In this document: in pieces, positions 1-12,100 of the stretch
Position numbering within the stretch: the stretch's first letter is position 1
Layout of the letters: the number at the start of each line of letters is the position of its first letter
DNA from: Aplidium turbinatum
Taxonomy: Eukaryota > Chordata > Ascidiacea > Aplousobranchia > Polyclinidae
Assembly (NCBI GenBank): GCA_918807975.1
Contig: OU964921.1
Span: forward strand, 14,293,498-14,357,497
Direction of reading: 5' to 3'
Length of the DNA: 64,000 bases
Notes under the pieces: model-generated
What the model was told of the DNA's origin: nothing
Database searches by the model: none
The model's input: the letters and a program-made list of their open reading frames with translations, nothing else
Program-made: the position numbers and the translations under genes

Positions 1-23
1 TAAATCTTGTAACAGATTTTCAC

Positions 24-191
24 CTTGAGTTCCACAGATTTCCATGTGAAGATGGACCAATCCACTTGCTATAGAGACAGACAACTTAAGCATGGCTGCA
101 ACGTCCACCTTATTCTTACCCAAGTAGTCGAACAATGAGCCATTTTCATGATACTCGGCTACAAGCCAGAGCTCAGTCCAAGTACCAACAT
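24..191 (-). CDS. TGFBR1-like: Type I receptor exon 8: kinase hinge region
   Basis: Encodes [20 protein letters not shown] and later [15 protein letters not shown]. The exon ends CAAG before a GTGAAA donor, the family position just before the catalytic HRDLKSKN segment. The next exon lies outside the window. Confidence 0.95.
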
Positions 192-3100
192 CTGAGCAAA
201 ATAATGCATTGTCATCATCAATGAAACAAATCAATTGACTTTAAAAACGCCGCACGAATTCCATTGTCATAATCCTTGAACAATAACATACTCAACCTGA
301 CATTAAACGAACCAATTACAACCTTACATTCTTATAAGATAAAAAAAAAATTAATCAAAGACTTTATTTACACAGGCCTTTAACATACATTGACCATTCC
401 ACGTTTGAGAGCTGGAACGATAAGATGCCATCTGAAGACCAAAGACCTGTTTTTTTTTGCTGAGACTTTTCGGTCATTTGTCCGAAATGACTTAAAAAAA
501 TTCGGTCATTTTTAATTTACTTCGGTCATTTTTTCAGATGAAAATATTTCCTTTCAAGTAGCTGATACGGTACCCGGACATTTTGCCGAAAGACATTTTG
601 CCGAAACCCATTTTGCCGAAAGGACTAATTACCGAAAGGACTAAATGCTGATTGGACAATTTGCCGAAATTATAGGCCACAAATGTATTGTATATGTAGC
701 CTACTATCATAACCGGGTCTGCTACTATTCGGTGAGTCCGATTCGGTGAATTTCTAACCTCTAACCCCTAACCCTAAAACGGCAATGATAATTAGGCTAC
801 GGTACCAAATAATTTAAAAAAAAATGAAAAAATCACCGAATAGGGATCGGACTCACCGAATCGGACTCACCGAAACGGGCCATTCCGATCATAACCTAAT
901 AAGTAATAACACATAAATATCATTCACAAATAGATTTCACTCACAAATTATGTGCGGCAGCGGGTAAGTATCCGACAGAAGTGTTATGTGTATCGATATT
1001 CTCCACAATGTGTTTTAGTCTATCGTTCACAACGATATATTTTTGATTTGGTGGCGCCAATTGAACGCCAGCTGATAACTGCTCCAGGATTAGTTCGTTG
1101 TGCGATTGTTCCTTTATCAACTTTACTGTCAGTCGACGCATCGCGGGGTGTGTGATGGAGACTCGTTGGTCGAAAGGCACTGCTTGCCTAGTAACGACTT
1201 GGTGTCGCTTCAAAGTAATTTGTAGGCAAACAATAGTAGCAAAGTAATTCTATTTCAAAGGCACTGCTTGCATAGTAACGAGACTTTGTGTCACTTTAAA
1301 GTATTTTTTTTCCAAATTGTTTCGGCAATTTGTCCATTCGGCAATTAGTCCTTTCGGCAATTATTCCATTAGGCAAAATGAGTTTCGGCAAAATGTCCGC
1401 GCACGAGCTGATACAAACCAAAATTTGCACTTTCTGACTAGCTACAACATTAAGTTTCGCTGAGAAACGTTGTTTTTTTTTCGGACATTTTGACCGAATT
1501 GACTATATATTTTTTCGGACATTTTGACCGAATTGACTATATTTTTTTTCGGACATTTTGCTAAAAAATCGGTCAATGACCGATAAATGACCAAAAAAAC
1601 AGCCGTAGACGCATACATAGTATACCGTACTGCAATAGTTATCTCACAACTTCAGTAGCAGGTAATTAAAACTATACAGTTCTTTCAAACAAACCTAAAT
1701 TATCAGAGGCAATAAACCGCAGTATATTATCATGTCTCAGCATCACAGTCTGGTATATCTCGGCTTCTCTGAACCAAGACTGCTCGTCTCTTGTCACAAA
1801 CTTCTTCACCGCCACGTAGTCACCGAGCCATTCGCCACGGAACACTTCGCCGTATCTTGAAGAAAACAAGCGGTAATGTTGAAATCGAAGACATATGGTT
1901 AACTTGAAAGTTTTAAAATCTTTTTAACTGACGTCTTAAATGATGTTAGGAAAAAAGGAGAAAGACCAAACAAAACTTGTTCCTGGTGTAGTGTTGGCTA
2001 TTTATCCGAAGGGGTTAACAACATGCTGCATAGCCGGAAAACGCTCACAATTTCAAGTTGATTTCTTTACATTTGTGTGGAATGCCTTATCTGCTTAGGA
2101 CGAAATGGCCCGTTTCGGTGAGTCCGATTCGGTGAGTCCGATCCCTATTCGGTGATTTTTTCAATTTTTTTTTAAATTATTGGGTACCGTAGCCTAATTA
2201 TCATTGCCGTTTTAGGGTTAGGGGTTCGGGTTAGAAGTTAGAGGTTAGGAACTCACCGAATAGTAGCAGACCCGGTTAGGATGTTCTTAAAGGTTGTCTA
2301 AACGTATTCCTTGCAAAACAGTAAAACTTGGAATAACTTACATTGTTAAAAACGCTGGTGAGGTAAAAAGAGCAAATTTTAGGAAAGATGGGATAATGAT
2401 TGTTTAAAATGAATGAGTGAAAATGTGTTGGCTGATTGTGTAATAAACAATTACATGGCATGACCGAGCACAAAATAAACTGATACCCAGCGGGTACAAG
2501 GCTGAAATAAAAAACCCACACACACAAGTTGTTTATCGGGCATTGAATGCTGCAGCCGCTGAGTGAAAATACGTTTACACTAAACATCAAAAGCAAAATA
2601 TCAGATCGTGAGACGCAACAATATCATATGATCTTCTGCTTACCTTCCTTTTCCAATGAGTTCTAGTTGTTGAATTTGTCTGGCTATTGTTCGATCTATC
2701 AGCAGCGGCATGCCAGCACCAGAACCACTGTACGTCCAACCATGATCGGTCGATTGATCTGCAAAAACAAACACAAATCAGCGACATGCACTTGCTACAC
2801 TGTGGTTGTATTTTCATGAGTGGACAAGGGACCAACCTACCCGTACGGCTAATTGAGCGGGCCACTAATAGTGCATGGAATGCAAGAAAATTTTTGCAAT
2901 TTTTTTAACCTTCTTTTTCCACTATGGCGTTTTCATTCATCAGTGAATCACCTATGCACCGGCATTATATTATTTTTCAGGTTGCACCTTCTACAATCTA
3001 TGACTGTGGTATGGAGAGATATACCAGAACGACAACACAATGGTTGCTCGATACCTGCTTCCCAGGGCAGCGATATTGCGTTGGGAGGTAAAAATAAAGA

Positions 3101-6100
3101 CCCTTGAACCTCTGACAGGTAAAAAAGATTTAAACGACAAAGACGATATTGTTCCCCAGTAGTTACTGCTTCAGGAATCACAACCAAATTATATTATAAA
3201 CTCAATCGATAATTTCCTTCACCTATGATTATAGGAAGTTTCTTGTCTGCTGTACCTTTACCGGCATGTTTGATAAGTTGTGGCGGTTTTCTTTGCTTTA
3301 AGTACAAGCCCAGCACGGAAAGAAGAACCACACAAACTGAAACTAAATGGTAAAAAATTAAATATCAAAATTTGAAGAAGCTAAAAAGTTAAAGCAACAC
3401 ATCGCATATTAAGACTATCAATTAGTACAGTGCTTCCCAAGCTGGGTCGTGATCCAAACATGGGTCGCAAAGGGTCAAAATGGATCGCACAGAGACAATC
3501 AAGACTGCCGAAAATGGAAATATTGTAAATTTATCAATGATTTTTTTTTCTTTTTATTCAAGTTCTTGTAATCCTAACAATAACATAGATTGGATTATTG
3601 CACCATAGGCTATGCATTTATAATTTTATATATTTGAGAAACATTTCGTGACCTAAGACAATAGCAATATCAGATACATTAAACCAAAGGTCTCAAACTC
3701 AAATTGCTCTGAGGGCCAGATGAACACTTGTAAATTAACCCGAGGGTCGCAATAGGCCTACACAATAAGAAGTCAATAAACAAAATAACACAGTTAAAAC
3801 GCAATAAAAAAGGTAGTACTTAAAGACACACAAAGAACGTTAGATCACTAGAAAAAGTAGGAAAACATTAAGATGGAAAAACACTGCACGAACGCAAAAA
3901 ACGCAAACGAAAAAGAAAAAAAAGAATGCAAACGAAACGACGAACTTGGAGAGTAAAAATCTAGCAATCAACTTTCAAAAGCGCGGAAAAACCTAAAGTC
4001 TTGTAAAACTGACTTCGGCAATTACCAAGGTTATTATTGCAATTGCGAAATAACAATACGAGTTTCTCGCAAACAATACACTAAAATGAGCTTGACAGTA
4101 CAGTAGTGCTAAAAGTCGTGTGAAGTTTGATGGGCATTTTCAGATTTTTTGAGCAATCTGAGAGTGCATTTCAGGCCTTAAAACTCGTGTTTTTTTCCGG
4201 CAGCCATCGTGGCCTACCTAGAGCTCCTTCTCGGCGGCCAAATCTGCGTGCTTGGAGGCCAAAATACAATAATGATAGCACAAGTAAATAGCATTAAACT
4301 TGCAACAATGTTAAAATGATCACTTAGCGTTGTTGAAGTCTGGGCGACGTCCTGCAATAGAATCGTTGTACCATGCATTAAATGCTTTATCGGGATTGTA
4401 ATCCGGTATTGCCGGACCATCTAACGACCCTAAATTGTTTTAACTGCTCGTAGCTCAGTAAATTGTTTCAACTGCATACCGTCTTTCATAAAACCTGACC
4501 ATTTATTCCGTTATGATGTCAACATTGAGGGTGTGAAGTCACTAACCCACAGCGTTTTCAACTATGAAGACACGTGTTTTCCACTCGGATGTCAACTAAC
4601 CTAGTTCTCCTTTTTAACAACGATTCAATGTCCGACAACATTGAATCGATATAAAAACGACAATATTGCCAGCCGATGTAAATTAGCACTTCGGATTAAC
4701 ACTTCGTTAAAATAAACATCGGGAATTGCAAACAAGACTTACAGCGCTGGTGATCGCAGCTGGATATATTCCATACAACAGCAACATATATTCCATATAT
4801 TCCATACAACATACAATTCTGCGTCACTCTTTGATACTACATATTTTCGACATTTAATCAACGATCATTCTATTGCGAAATTAAATAATTGGCTAGAAGA
4901 AACCGGCGGCCAAACTTGGCCGACGGAGGAGGTAGCACCGGCGGTCATTCAAGCACTACTTAGCGGCCATGGCCGCGATGGCCGCCGGCTGCTTTAAGGC
5001 TTGCATTTTATCTTTCTAAGTCTATATAAAAAGTATGCACCGTACTGTAATTGTTATATTTCAAAGGTTAAGCTCTCGCGGGCCGCGTGCTTGAGACCCT
5101 TGCATTAAACTGAACATGGCGAAAGCTTGGTGGCTACCACACATACAGCAACTACAGTACAATGCAATGTTGAAAGTAATTACTTATTAACGTTGCAACA
5201 TTGGAATCAAAATTACGAGGGGTGGAAAGGAACAACTGCCAGACAAGCATGAGTCAAGAATCAAACGCAAAAAAAAACAATTTTTCAAGAAAATTATTGG
5301 ACTATACCGCAAACGTATCGCAGAAATGAATGGCAGAACTTAACAAAAGCTCTGACACCTTTAGTGAGCTTTGTCAAGTCTGTTTATAGATGTATTTTGA
5401 TGCTAAGGTTGTGCAGTGTACGACTACGTTGTGTGCCTATGTGATGTACAACTTACTTCCAATTATCATGGGTACTAATATGCTGTTGTTGGTTTGTTTT
5501 TCATCCTTGACATCAGGATCTAAATAACAAAAATAGCTTAACTAAAAGTGCAGTGAAAAGTAATCTCCAATAAAAACAATTATTCAAATTAAAAATGTAG
5601 TCACTCGCCTGCTCACCATTACTAACTTATGTATAAGGCATGATATTAAGTTTTATGAGCTTACGTTTTATGGCTGGAGAACATTTGCAAATGTCTTAGT
5701 AACAGTCATGACATTTTGACGAAGTTACCTTGTATGCAGAATATTTGCCAGAGGGTGAATTTCGCCCAAGAATTTAGACAGACACTTGTTTATTATTGAT
5801 GCATGTTTGTGGCGCATTAAAAGTGCACCGCTAGCTTGCTATTATGTCAAACGCTAGCTTGTTTTGGTCCACAATTACTTCAAAGCAAAACAAAAATTTC
5901 TCAAAATGCTGCGGGGCTCTTAGTCTGCAGCTATTTCAACATCAAAAATGTTGCGAAGACAAGACGGAAAGAATCATCGCTACAGAAAAACGTGATGCAA
6001 TCATTCGACCAAGAATGTAGTGTTTGATACTTGATTCACTAGTTTCTAAACTTTTTGCAAGTTGCAAGACTATTAAATTTAAAACTTATGTCCAAATACT

Positions 6101-9100
6101 CGAAACCCTGCCGCCTTTTAAAATGAAGCAGAAGTTACGCATTCATACAGTCTTTGACTACCGATTACCACTTAAACATCGAAATGGCCCGTTTCGGCTA
6201 ATCTGATTCGGCTAGTTTCCTATTCGGCAACAGTTCGATTCGGCTAGTTCCCCATTCGGCTACAGTTTTGAATTGTAATATTTTGTATTTTATTCCACAA
6301 TATCGTTTCTTTTGCATTCCGACAAAGAAAAATAAATTGAATGAAATTTAGCGCAAAATGTTTGAACTATTAAATTGAAATGTTTGCTCACATAAAATCG
6401 ACATGTATCCTACATCACCGTCTGTATGTAAACTTAGAATATATTAGAATCCTCAACTATTACAAAATTCCAAATCCAACGACGCCTTCTGTTGTATTTT
6501 ATTCCACAATTTGTTTCTTATAGAGAATGTTGTATTTTATTCCACAATTGTTTCTTATATGTATAGTTGAAATTATCGAAGCTTTAGATGAGTGGGGTTT
6601 AGACCTAACCACTGAGATCTTAAAACTAAAAAGCAAATTAAATTTATTTTTGAACTATTAATGTTTGCTCAGATAAAATTGACATATATCCTGCGTCGCC
6701 GTCTGCATGCAAACTTAAAATATATTAGAATCCTCCACTACAGTATTAAAAAATTTTAAATCCAACGACGCCTTCTGTTCATTTAGAGAATATTGTATTT
6801 TATTTCACAATATAAATCGTTTCTTTTATATTTGAAATTATTGAAGTTTTAGATAACTGGGGTTTAGACCTAACCACTGAGATCTTAAATCATATTTATG
6901 ACACAGGAAACAACCCTAGTGATATGAAACGTTCCATTTTCATAACTTCACCAAAGAAAACCGGAGCAACAGAATGCTCACTCCACAGAACAATTAGCCT
7001 TGTGAATCATCTAACAAAGATCTTACTCCAAATCATGATGATGAGACTGAGACCAAAACTAAAATCGGAAATTTCAACAACACAGTTTGGATTTGTTCCA
7101 GACAAAGGGACCACAAAAGGAATTTTTACATTAAAAATGATAACAGAGAGATGTATGTCCGATTCTTCTGTTTATTTAGAGAATTTTGTATTTTATTCCA
7201 CAATATCGTTTCTTTTGCATTCTTGCATTTTATCCAGTGTTTACCTTTGAGTGCCTTCGTCGTCGCGAAGAACTCTGTCCCTCGGTCGACGTGTCATGGA
7301 TGATGAAACCAAAGACTGGCTGCTCTCTAGTAGCCTTCCAGTGTAGTCCGGGAACATCGCAAATCTGGGGTGGTAAAAGGATAGACCCTCGGCCCCAGAC
7401 GCTCACACGACGACGGCGACAAGTGCCTTCCCAGACGGCAAAATCCGTCATTTTTACATTGATTCAACGTCTGCAGATGTTGAATCAATGTAAAAATGAC
7501 AAATTTTGTTGTCTGGGTTCGTTCAAAATAAGTGTTTTACATCAAAACAACATTTTTCATGATGAACAATAGAGGTCGAGATGAAGTCTCAGCAAAAACG
7601 TGTCAACAAAAAAAAGACAGTTGCCAAATAGCGTTTGACATAAAAGATGAAGTTAAAACCTAAGTGGCAGTTTAGAATAAACCTGGTTTTCGGCGTTACA
7701 TGACCTGGAATTCCTTTGGTTACCGGAACTTCCTTCGTTAGACTCTCAGTTGATGTTACTTTATCATGGCAGAGGAATCGATTAGTGCACAACGCAAAGG
7801 TGAGGTTTTTCTACATGATGGCTACATGTTTCAACTAGCTCAATATAGTGCAGACACGCTTAAGAAATACTGGCGTTGTTCTCGACGTGATGAGAAAACC
7901 AAGGCTCGCATCCACACTTGTGCGGCAACAAATCAGGTAATAATGTGTGTTACCATGACTATATTTTGATCATTTGAGAAAATGTTGTGCCAAGAAATGT
8001 CAAGTACCGTACTTGAATTGTAATAATCGCAACCGTTTTTTACCTGCATTGACGCTGGACCTAGGAATGCACCACGGACTGGCCTACCCTAATAATTACA
8101 ATTGCTTTGATAGTGACGTGCTATTACTTATTACTAGGGCCTTTTTTTTACCTAAAAAATTGAAAAATATGACTTTATTTTTAGAAATATAATATATGAC
8201 TTTGTTTTAGAGCATGAGCGAACTAACCGAAAAAGACAGTAGCCAAATAGGGAACTAGCCCAATCGGACTAGCCGAACTGGACTATAGCCGAATAGGAAA
8301 CTAGCCGAATAGTAGCAGACCCCTTAAACATACAGCTTAGAAGCATGTCTTTGTTTACCTATTGATTGTGCCGATTTTGCTACCACACACAATGGACAAT
8401 TTGGACATTGTTGTAATGCAAAGTTAGGTAACACAAAAACAAAGAAGATGTATAACAAACGTGATGTATAAAGAGCATAAAAGCGGGTCTGCTACTATTC
8501 GGTGAGTCCGATTCGGTGAGTTCCTAACCTCTAACCCCTAACCCTAAAACGGCAATGATAATTAGGCTACGGTACCTGATAATTAAGAAAAAAAATTGAA
8601 AAAATTCCCCGTTAAGGGATCGGACTCACCGAATCGGACTCACCAAAACGGGCCATTCCGATAAAAACAAACAGTTTTCCACTGTTATTTACACACAAAA
8701 CATAACACTACTACTTAGTCGATGTACAGTAATTTAGCATCTAATTCTAATATAACTTAATTGTAAGCATTACTTTGTAACAATCTCGTCGTCGTTAATT
8801 TACTTGGATGCGAAGGTAGTGTTGGTGCAGGCAAGTCCGCATTGCAACGATCTTCAAAACAGCAAACAACAGAAAGATTGGTGGACAGTGGATTAGGTTG
8901 ACAAATAAAAGGCGCCCCTAGAGGATACAGCTGAGCTTCTGTGGGGCACGAGTATGATATGTGCACCTGAAAAAGTTATCACTATAAATATTCCAGGGCT
9001 CAATCATATGACATTCAGGATGGTTTCAACTCTGGTGATGTTTTCAGTTACGCATCTTGTCAAACATTAAAAACTGATCTACGTTACACTGAAAGAAACA

Positions 9101-12100
9101 AGTATATACCGTAGTCTTTAACTTTATTGACAATGTTTGCATACTTTGTGTTTTTTATCATGACAACATCAGTAGAACTTACAACTCCCTTTATATTTTC
9201 CGTCGTCACAATGCAAAATGTTGCTTTTTCTACAGTGCATGTTGGGTGATCAAGACACGGTTCTAAAGAATTTGGACCCCCATTATAACTGCAGCGACAG
9301 GTGATAGCTAAAATATAAAGTTTTTATTGAGCAATGAGTATAGGTACTGTACCACACATTTATATCATAGATACGTTATATCAATATACAAATACCACAC
9401 ATTTGTACCAAAGATACACAATTTCAACAAATATATCACAGTGATGACATTAACCAACGCTTTCTTAACACATCTCTGGTCACTGAGAAAGAAAGAGACA
9501 AGTTTCAAAGGCCATTTAACGACTTCTCAGCAGCGATTGTCACGGTTTCCTTCTATCTCTTACCAGGAAAAAGACTTGGAAAGGTTCAATGACGTAGTTT
9601 AATGGAATATAACCGAAAAGCAGTCAATTAAATGTCAAATAGTTCTCCTAGTAAAATGATAATGAAAATTCTTGAAGGACATTAACAAACGGCTTCTCAA
9701 ATAACTCTAATTTCGAACACAATTTATATCAGCACCAATTCTCATCTATATACTTGTATTCAATTACTTCAACTCTCAATCAACAATAATCTCTGCACCT
9801 ATTACCAATCCACAACTCATAACACAACTCTCATAATCAACTCATAATAATAATATCATTTACCAAATTACACCACTATTTTATAGCAGGTTGTTTGGTC
9901 TAGTAACTTCGAGAAGGTTACGTAATGTTATATCATAAGAAGTCATTGTTCCGTCACGTTGCACTACACATAAACAACCAAGTTAAAGAAGCTTCTAGAT
10001 CTGCACATAGCAGTAGAATGATCTGGAGTTACGTCACATAATACAGATTTCGCAATCAAAGGTTACTACAGGACAATGACTGAAAATAACATATCACATA
10101 AGAATTCCACAATCAAAACAGCACGTTCGGTCAAGATACAAAGCAGCCCGTCGCGAGGCCTTGCACATTGATTGTGACAGTGATCTTAGAGGGCTGCTAC
10201 AAGTAAAGCTGCATTTAAAATTGATCTTTCTTATTTTGCAAGTATATACCTCCTTTTAGGGTCAACGTCTATTAAGTGTAGACAGTTAGGCGCCGGTGAA
10301 ATAGGCGCGCACACTGTGGCGTCAGGATATTTAGGTGCGGAGCACTGTGGCGCCCGGTCATTTAGGTGCTATTCCTAGTAAAATCTGCAGATTGTATAAG
10401 CTTGGCAGGTAGGGCAATGCTTTTCACACAAAATGTTATATTGAACAAAAAAATATGTTGTTTTGTTAATGCGTGTGCATTTATTTGTTGTTGGTCATGG
10501 CTTCAGTGAGTGAAGCTGCTTTATCCGGCAATGCTTTTCACACAAAATGTTATTGAACAGAAAAATATGCCGTGGCTTAACGTGAGTGAAGCTGCTTAAG
10601 TGCTTAAACCGGCAATGATTTTCACGCAAAACGTTATATTGAACAGAAAAATATATTGTTTTTTAATGCGCTTGTTCGGCATTTATTTGTTGTTAGTCCA
10701 CATAGTGCAGGTTTACGTCGGCAAAAGCTTTATTAATAAATTATTCAAGTTTCCGAGCATGACTGAGTTCACTTTTAGTTAAGTAATAACTACGGTACAC
10801 TAAATATCAGTAAAAAATATACCGTAGCCTATATGATATTCAAGCGGGTGGTAGGCTTGAGTGAAGAGTAACTAAGTTTTCCGTCAAAACCCCGACTAGG
10901 TTTAATAACGAGCAAAGTCGCACCATTATGCCATTGTAGTACTATGGCCATTGTAGTTAGCACAGTATGTACTATCTTTTTCGTCCCGGACGCGTTAATG
11001 ACTAAAAATGAATGAGATTGAAAGATGCTTGCAACTTGTAGCCAGGGTTCACATGCCCCATAGAAATGTATTTATGTTGCAGAGTGTTTACTGTTGTCTC
11101 GCATGTCCTTGCAAGAATTACCCTACCTGCCAAGCTGATACAATCTGCAGACTTTACTAGGAATAGTACCTAACTAAACGGGCGCCTTAGTGCTCTGCAC
11201 CTAAATATCTTGACGCCACAGAGTGCGCGCCTATTTGACCGGCGCCTAACTGTCTGCGCCTAAAAGAATTGCTCCCTCCTTTTATTCTTACTTCATGTTG
11301 CGTTTGGCCGATCTAAAATACTATCAACAGTTCAACACGTTATATTGCCATCATGTTTTTTTCTGGGTGTCTTCAAAGATATCAGGTTATGCTGGATCAC
11401 AAAATTTTCAAAACTTCATTTTTTAGAAAATTTGGGTTGTTTTGAAAAAAAGTTTGGAACCAGTGCTCTAGCGCAGGGCTTCTCAAACTGGAGGATGGAG
11501 GTCACGACCCTCCAAGGGGTCGCGTAACGAACTTCAGGGGTCACAGAAAGTGTACCAATTTGCACAAGGTACTGCATATTAACACTTCTGTGCGAGATGC
11601 TGTGACACTTATTAACTTTATTAAGAGTCGCGCACTCAATAGCCAATAGGCTGCCCGTATTTTTGAAAAATTATAAAATGAAATTGGAGTTAAAAACTCT
11701 TTCACTGCAACTTGAAGTGAGATGGCTTTTGAAAGTCAAAGCTTTAAAATGGCTAGCCAATTTATGTTGAAAACCGTAATTTTTCGGGTCCACGTCTTGT
11801 AGGCGCAGACAGTTAGGCGCCGGTCAAATAGGCGCGCACACTGTGGTGTCAGGACATTTAGGTGCGGAGCACTGTATCGCCCGTTCATTTAGGTGCTATT
11901 TCTAGTAAAGTCTGCAGATTTTATCAGCTTGGAAGGTAGGGCAATGCTTTTCACACAAAATGTTGTATTGAACAGAAAAATATGTTGTTTTGTTAATGCG
12001 CGTGTGGAGATGAGGTGCGAGACAACGCTCTACTACTCTTGATATAAGCACATCTCCACAGGACATTTGCTATGCATCCTGAACACAGGTTGCAGCCAGA

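Larger units (their letters stand above)
569..1405. mobile_element. Mutator-like (MULE) derived element nested in the MITE
   Basis: Inverted ends share CGGACATTTTGCCGAAA and continue as repeated GCCGAAA units. AGCTGATAC flanks both sides (560-568 and 1406-1414), a 9 bp target duplication typical of Mutator-like elements. It carries a transposase tail (941-1213) and holds a smaller MITE at 714-887. Confidence 0.7.
447..1602. mobile_element. MITE with CTGTTTTTTT inverted ends, in receptor intron 7
   Basis: The ends are inverted repeats rich in the motif CGGTCATTT/GACCGA, starting CTGTTTTTTT on the left and ending AAAAAAACAG on the right. Flanking 8-mers CCAAAGAC and CCGTAGAC look like a diverged 8 bp target duplication. 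It encloses the element at 569-1405. Probably non-autonomous hAT or Mutator-like. Confidence 0.65.
6180..8323 (+). mobile_element. Mutator-like element with FLYWCH exon
   Basis: Begins CGAAATGGCCCGTTTCGGC and ends CCGAATAGTAGCAGACCCC, flanked exactly by TTAAACAT (6172-6179, 8324-8331). The termini match those of the 174-177 bp MITEs at 714, 2101 and 8484, so this looks like a longer relative. It carries a FLYWCH-type zinc-finger segment (7766-7936), several degenerate 250-300 bp repeats (6270-7230), a LINE reverse-transcriptase fragment (6829-7160) and an 88 bp palindrome (7430-7517). No DDE core is seen, so it is probably non-autonomous. Confidence 0.75.

Noticed and set aside
7186-7572. A 128-codon plus-strand frame
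   Set aside because: It crosses the end of the degenerate tandem repeats and one arm of the 88 bp palindrome. No domain.
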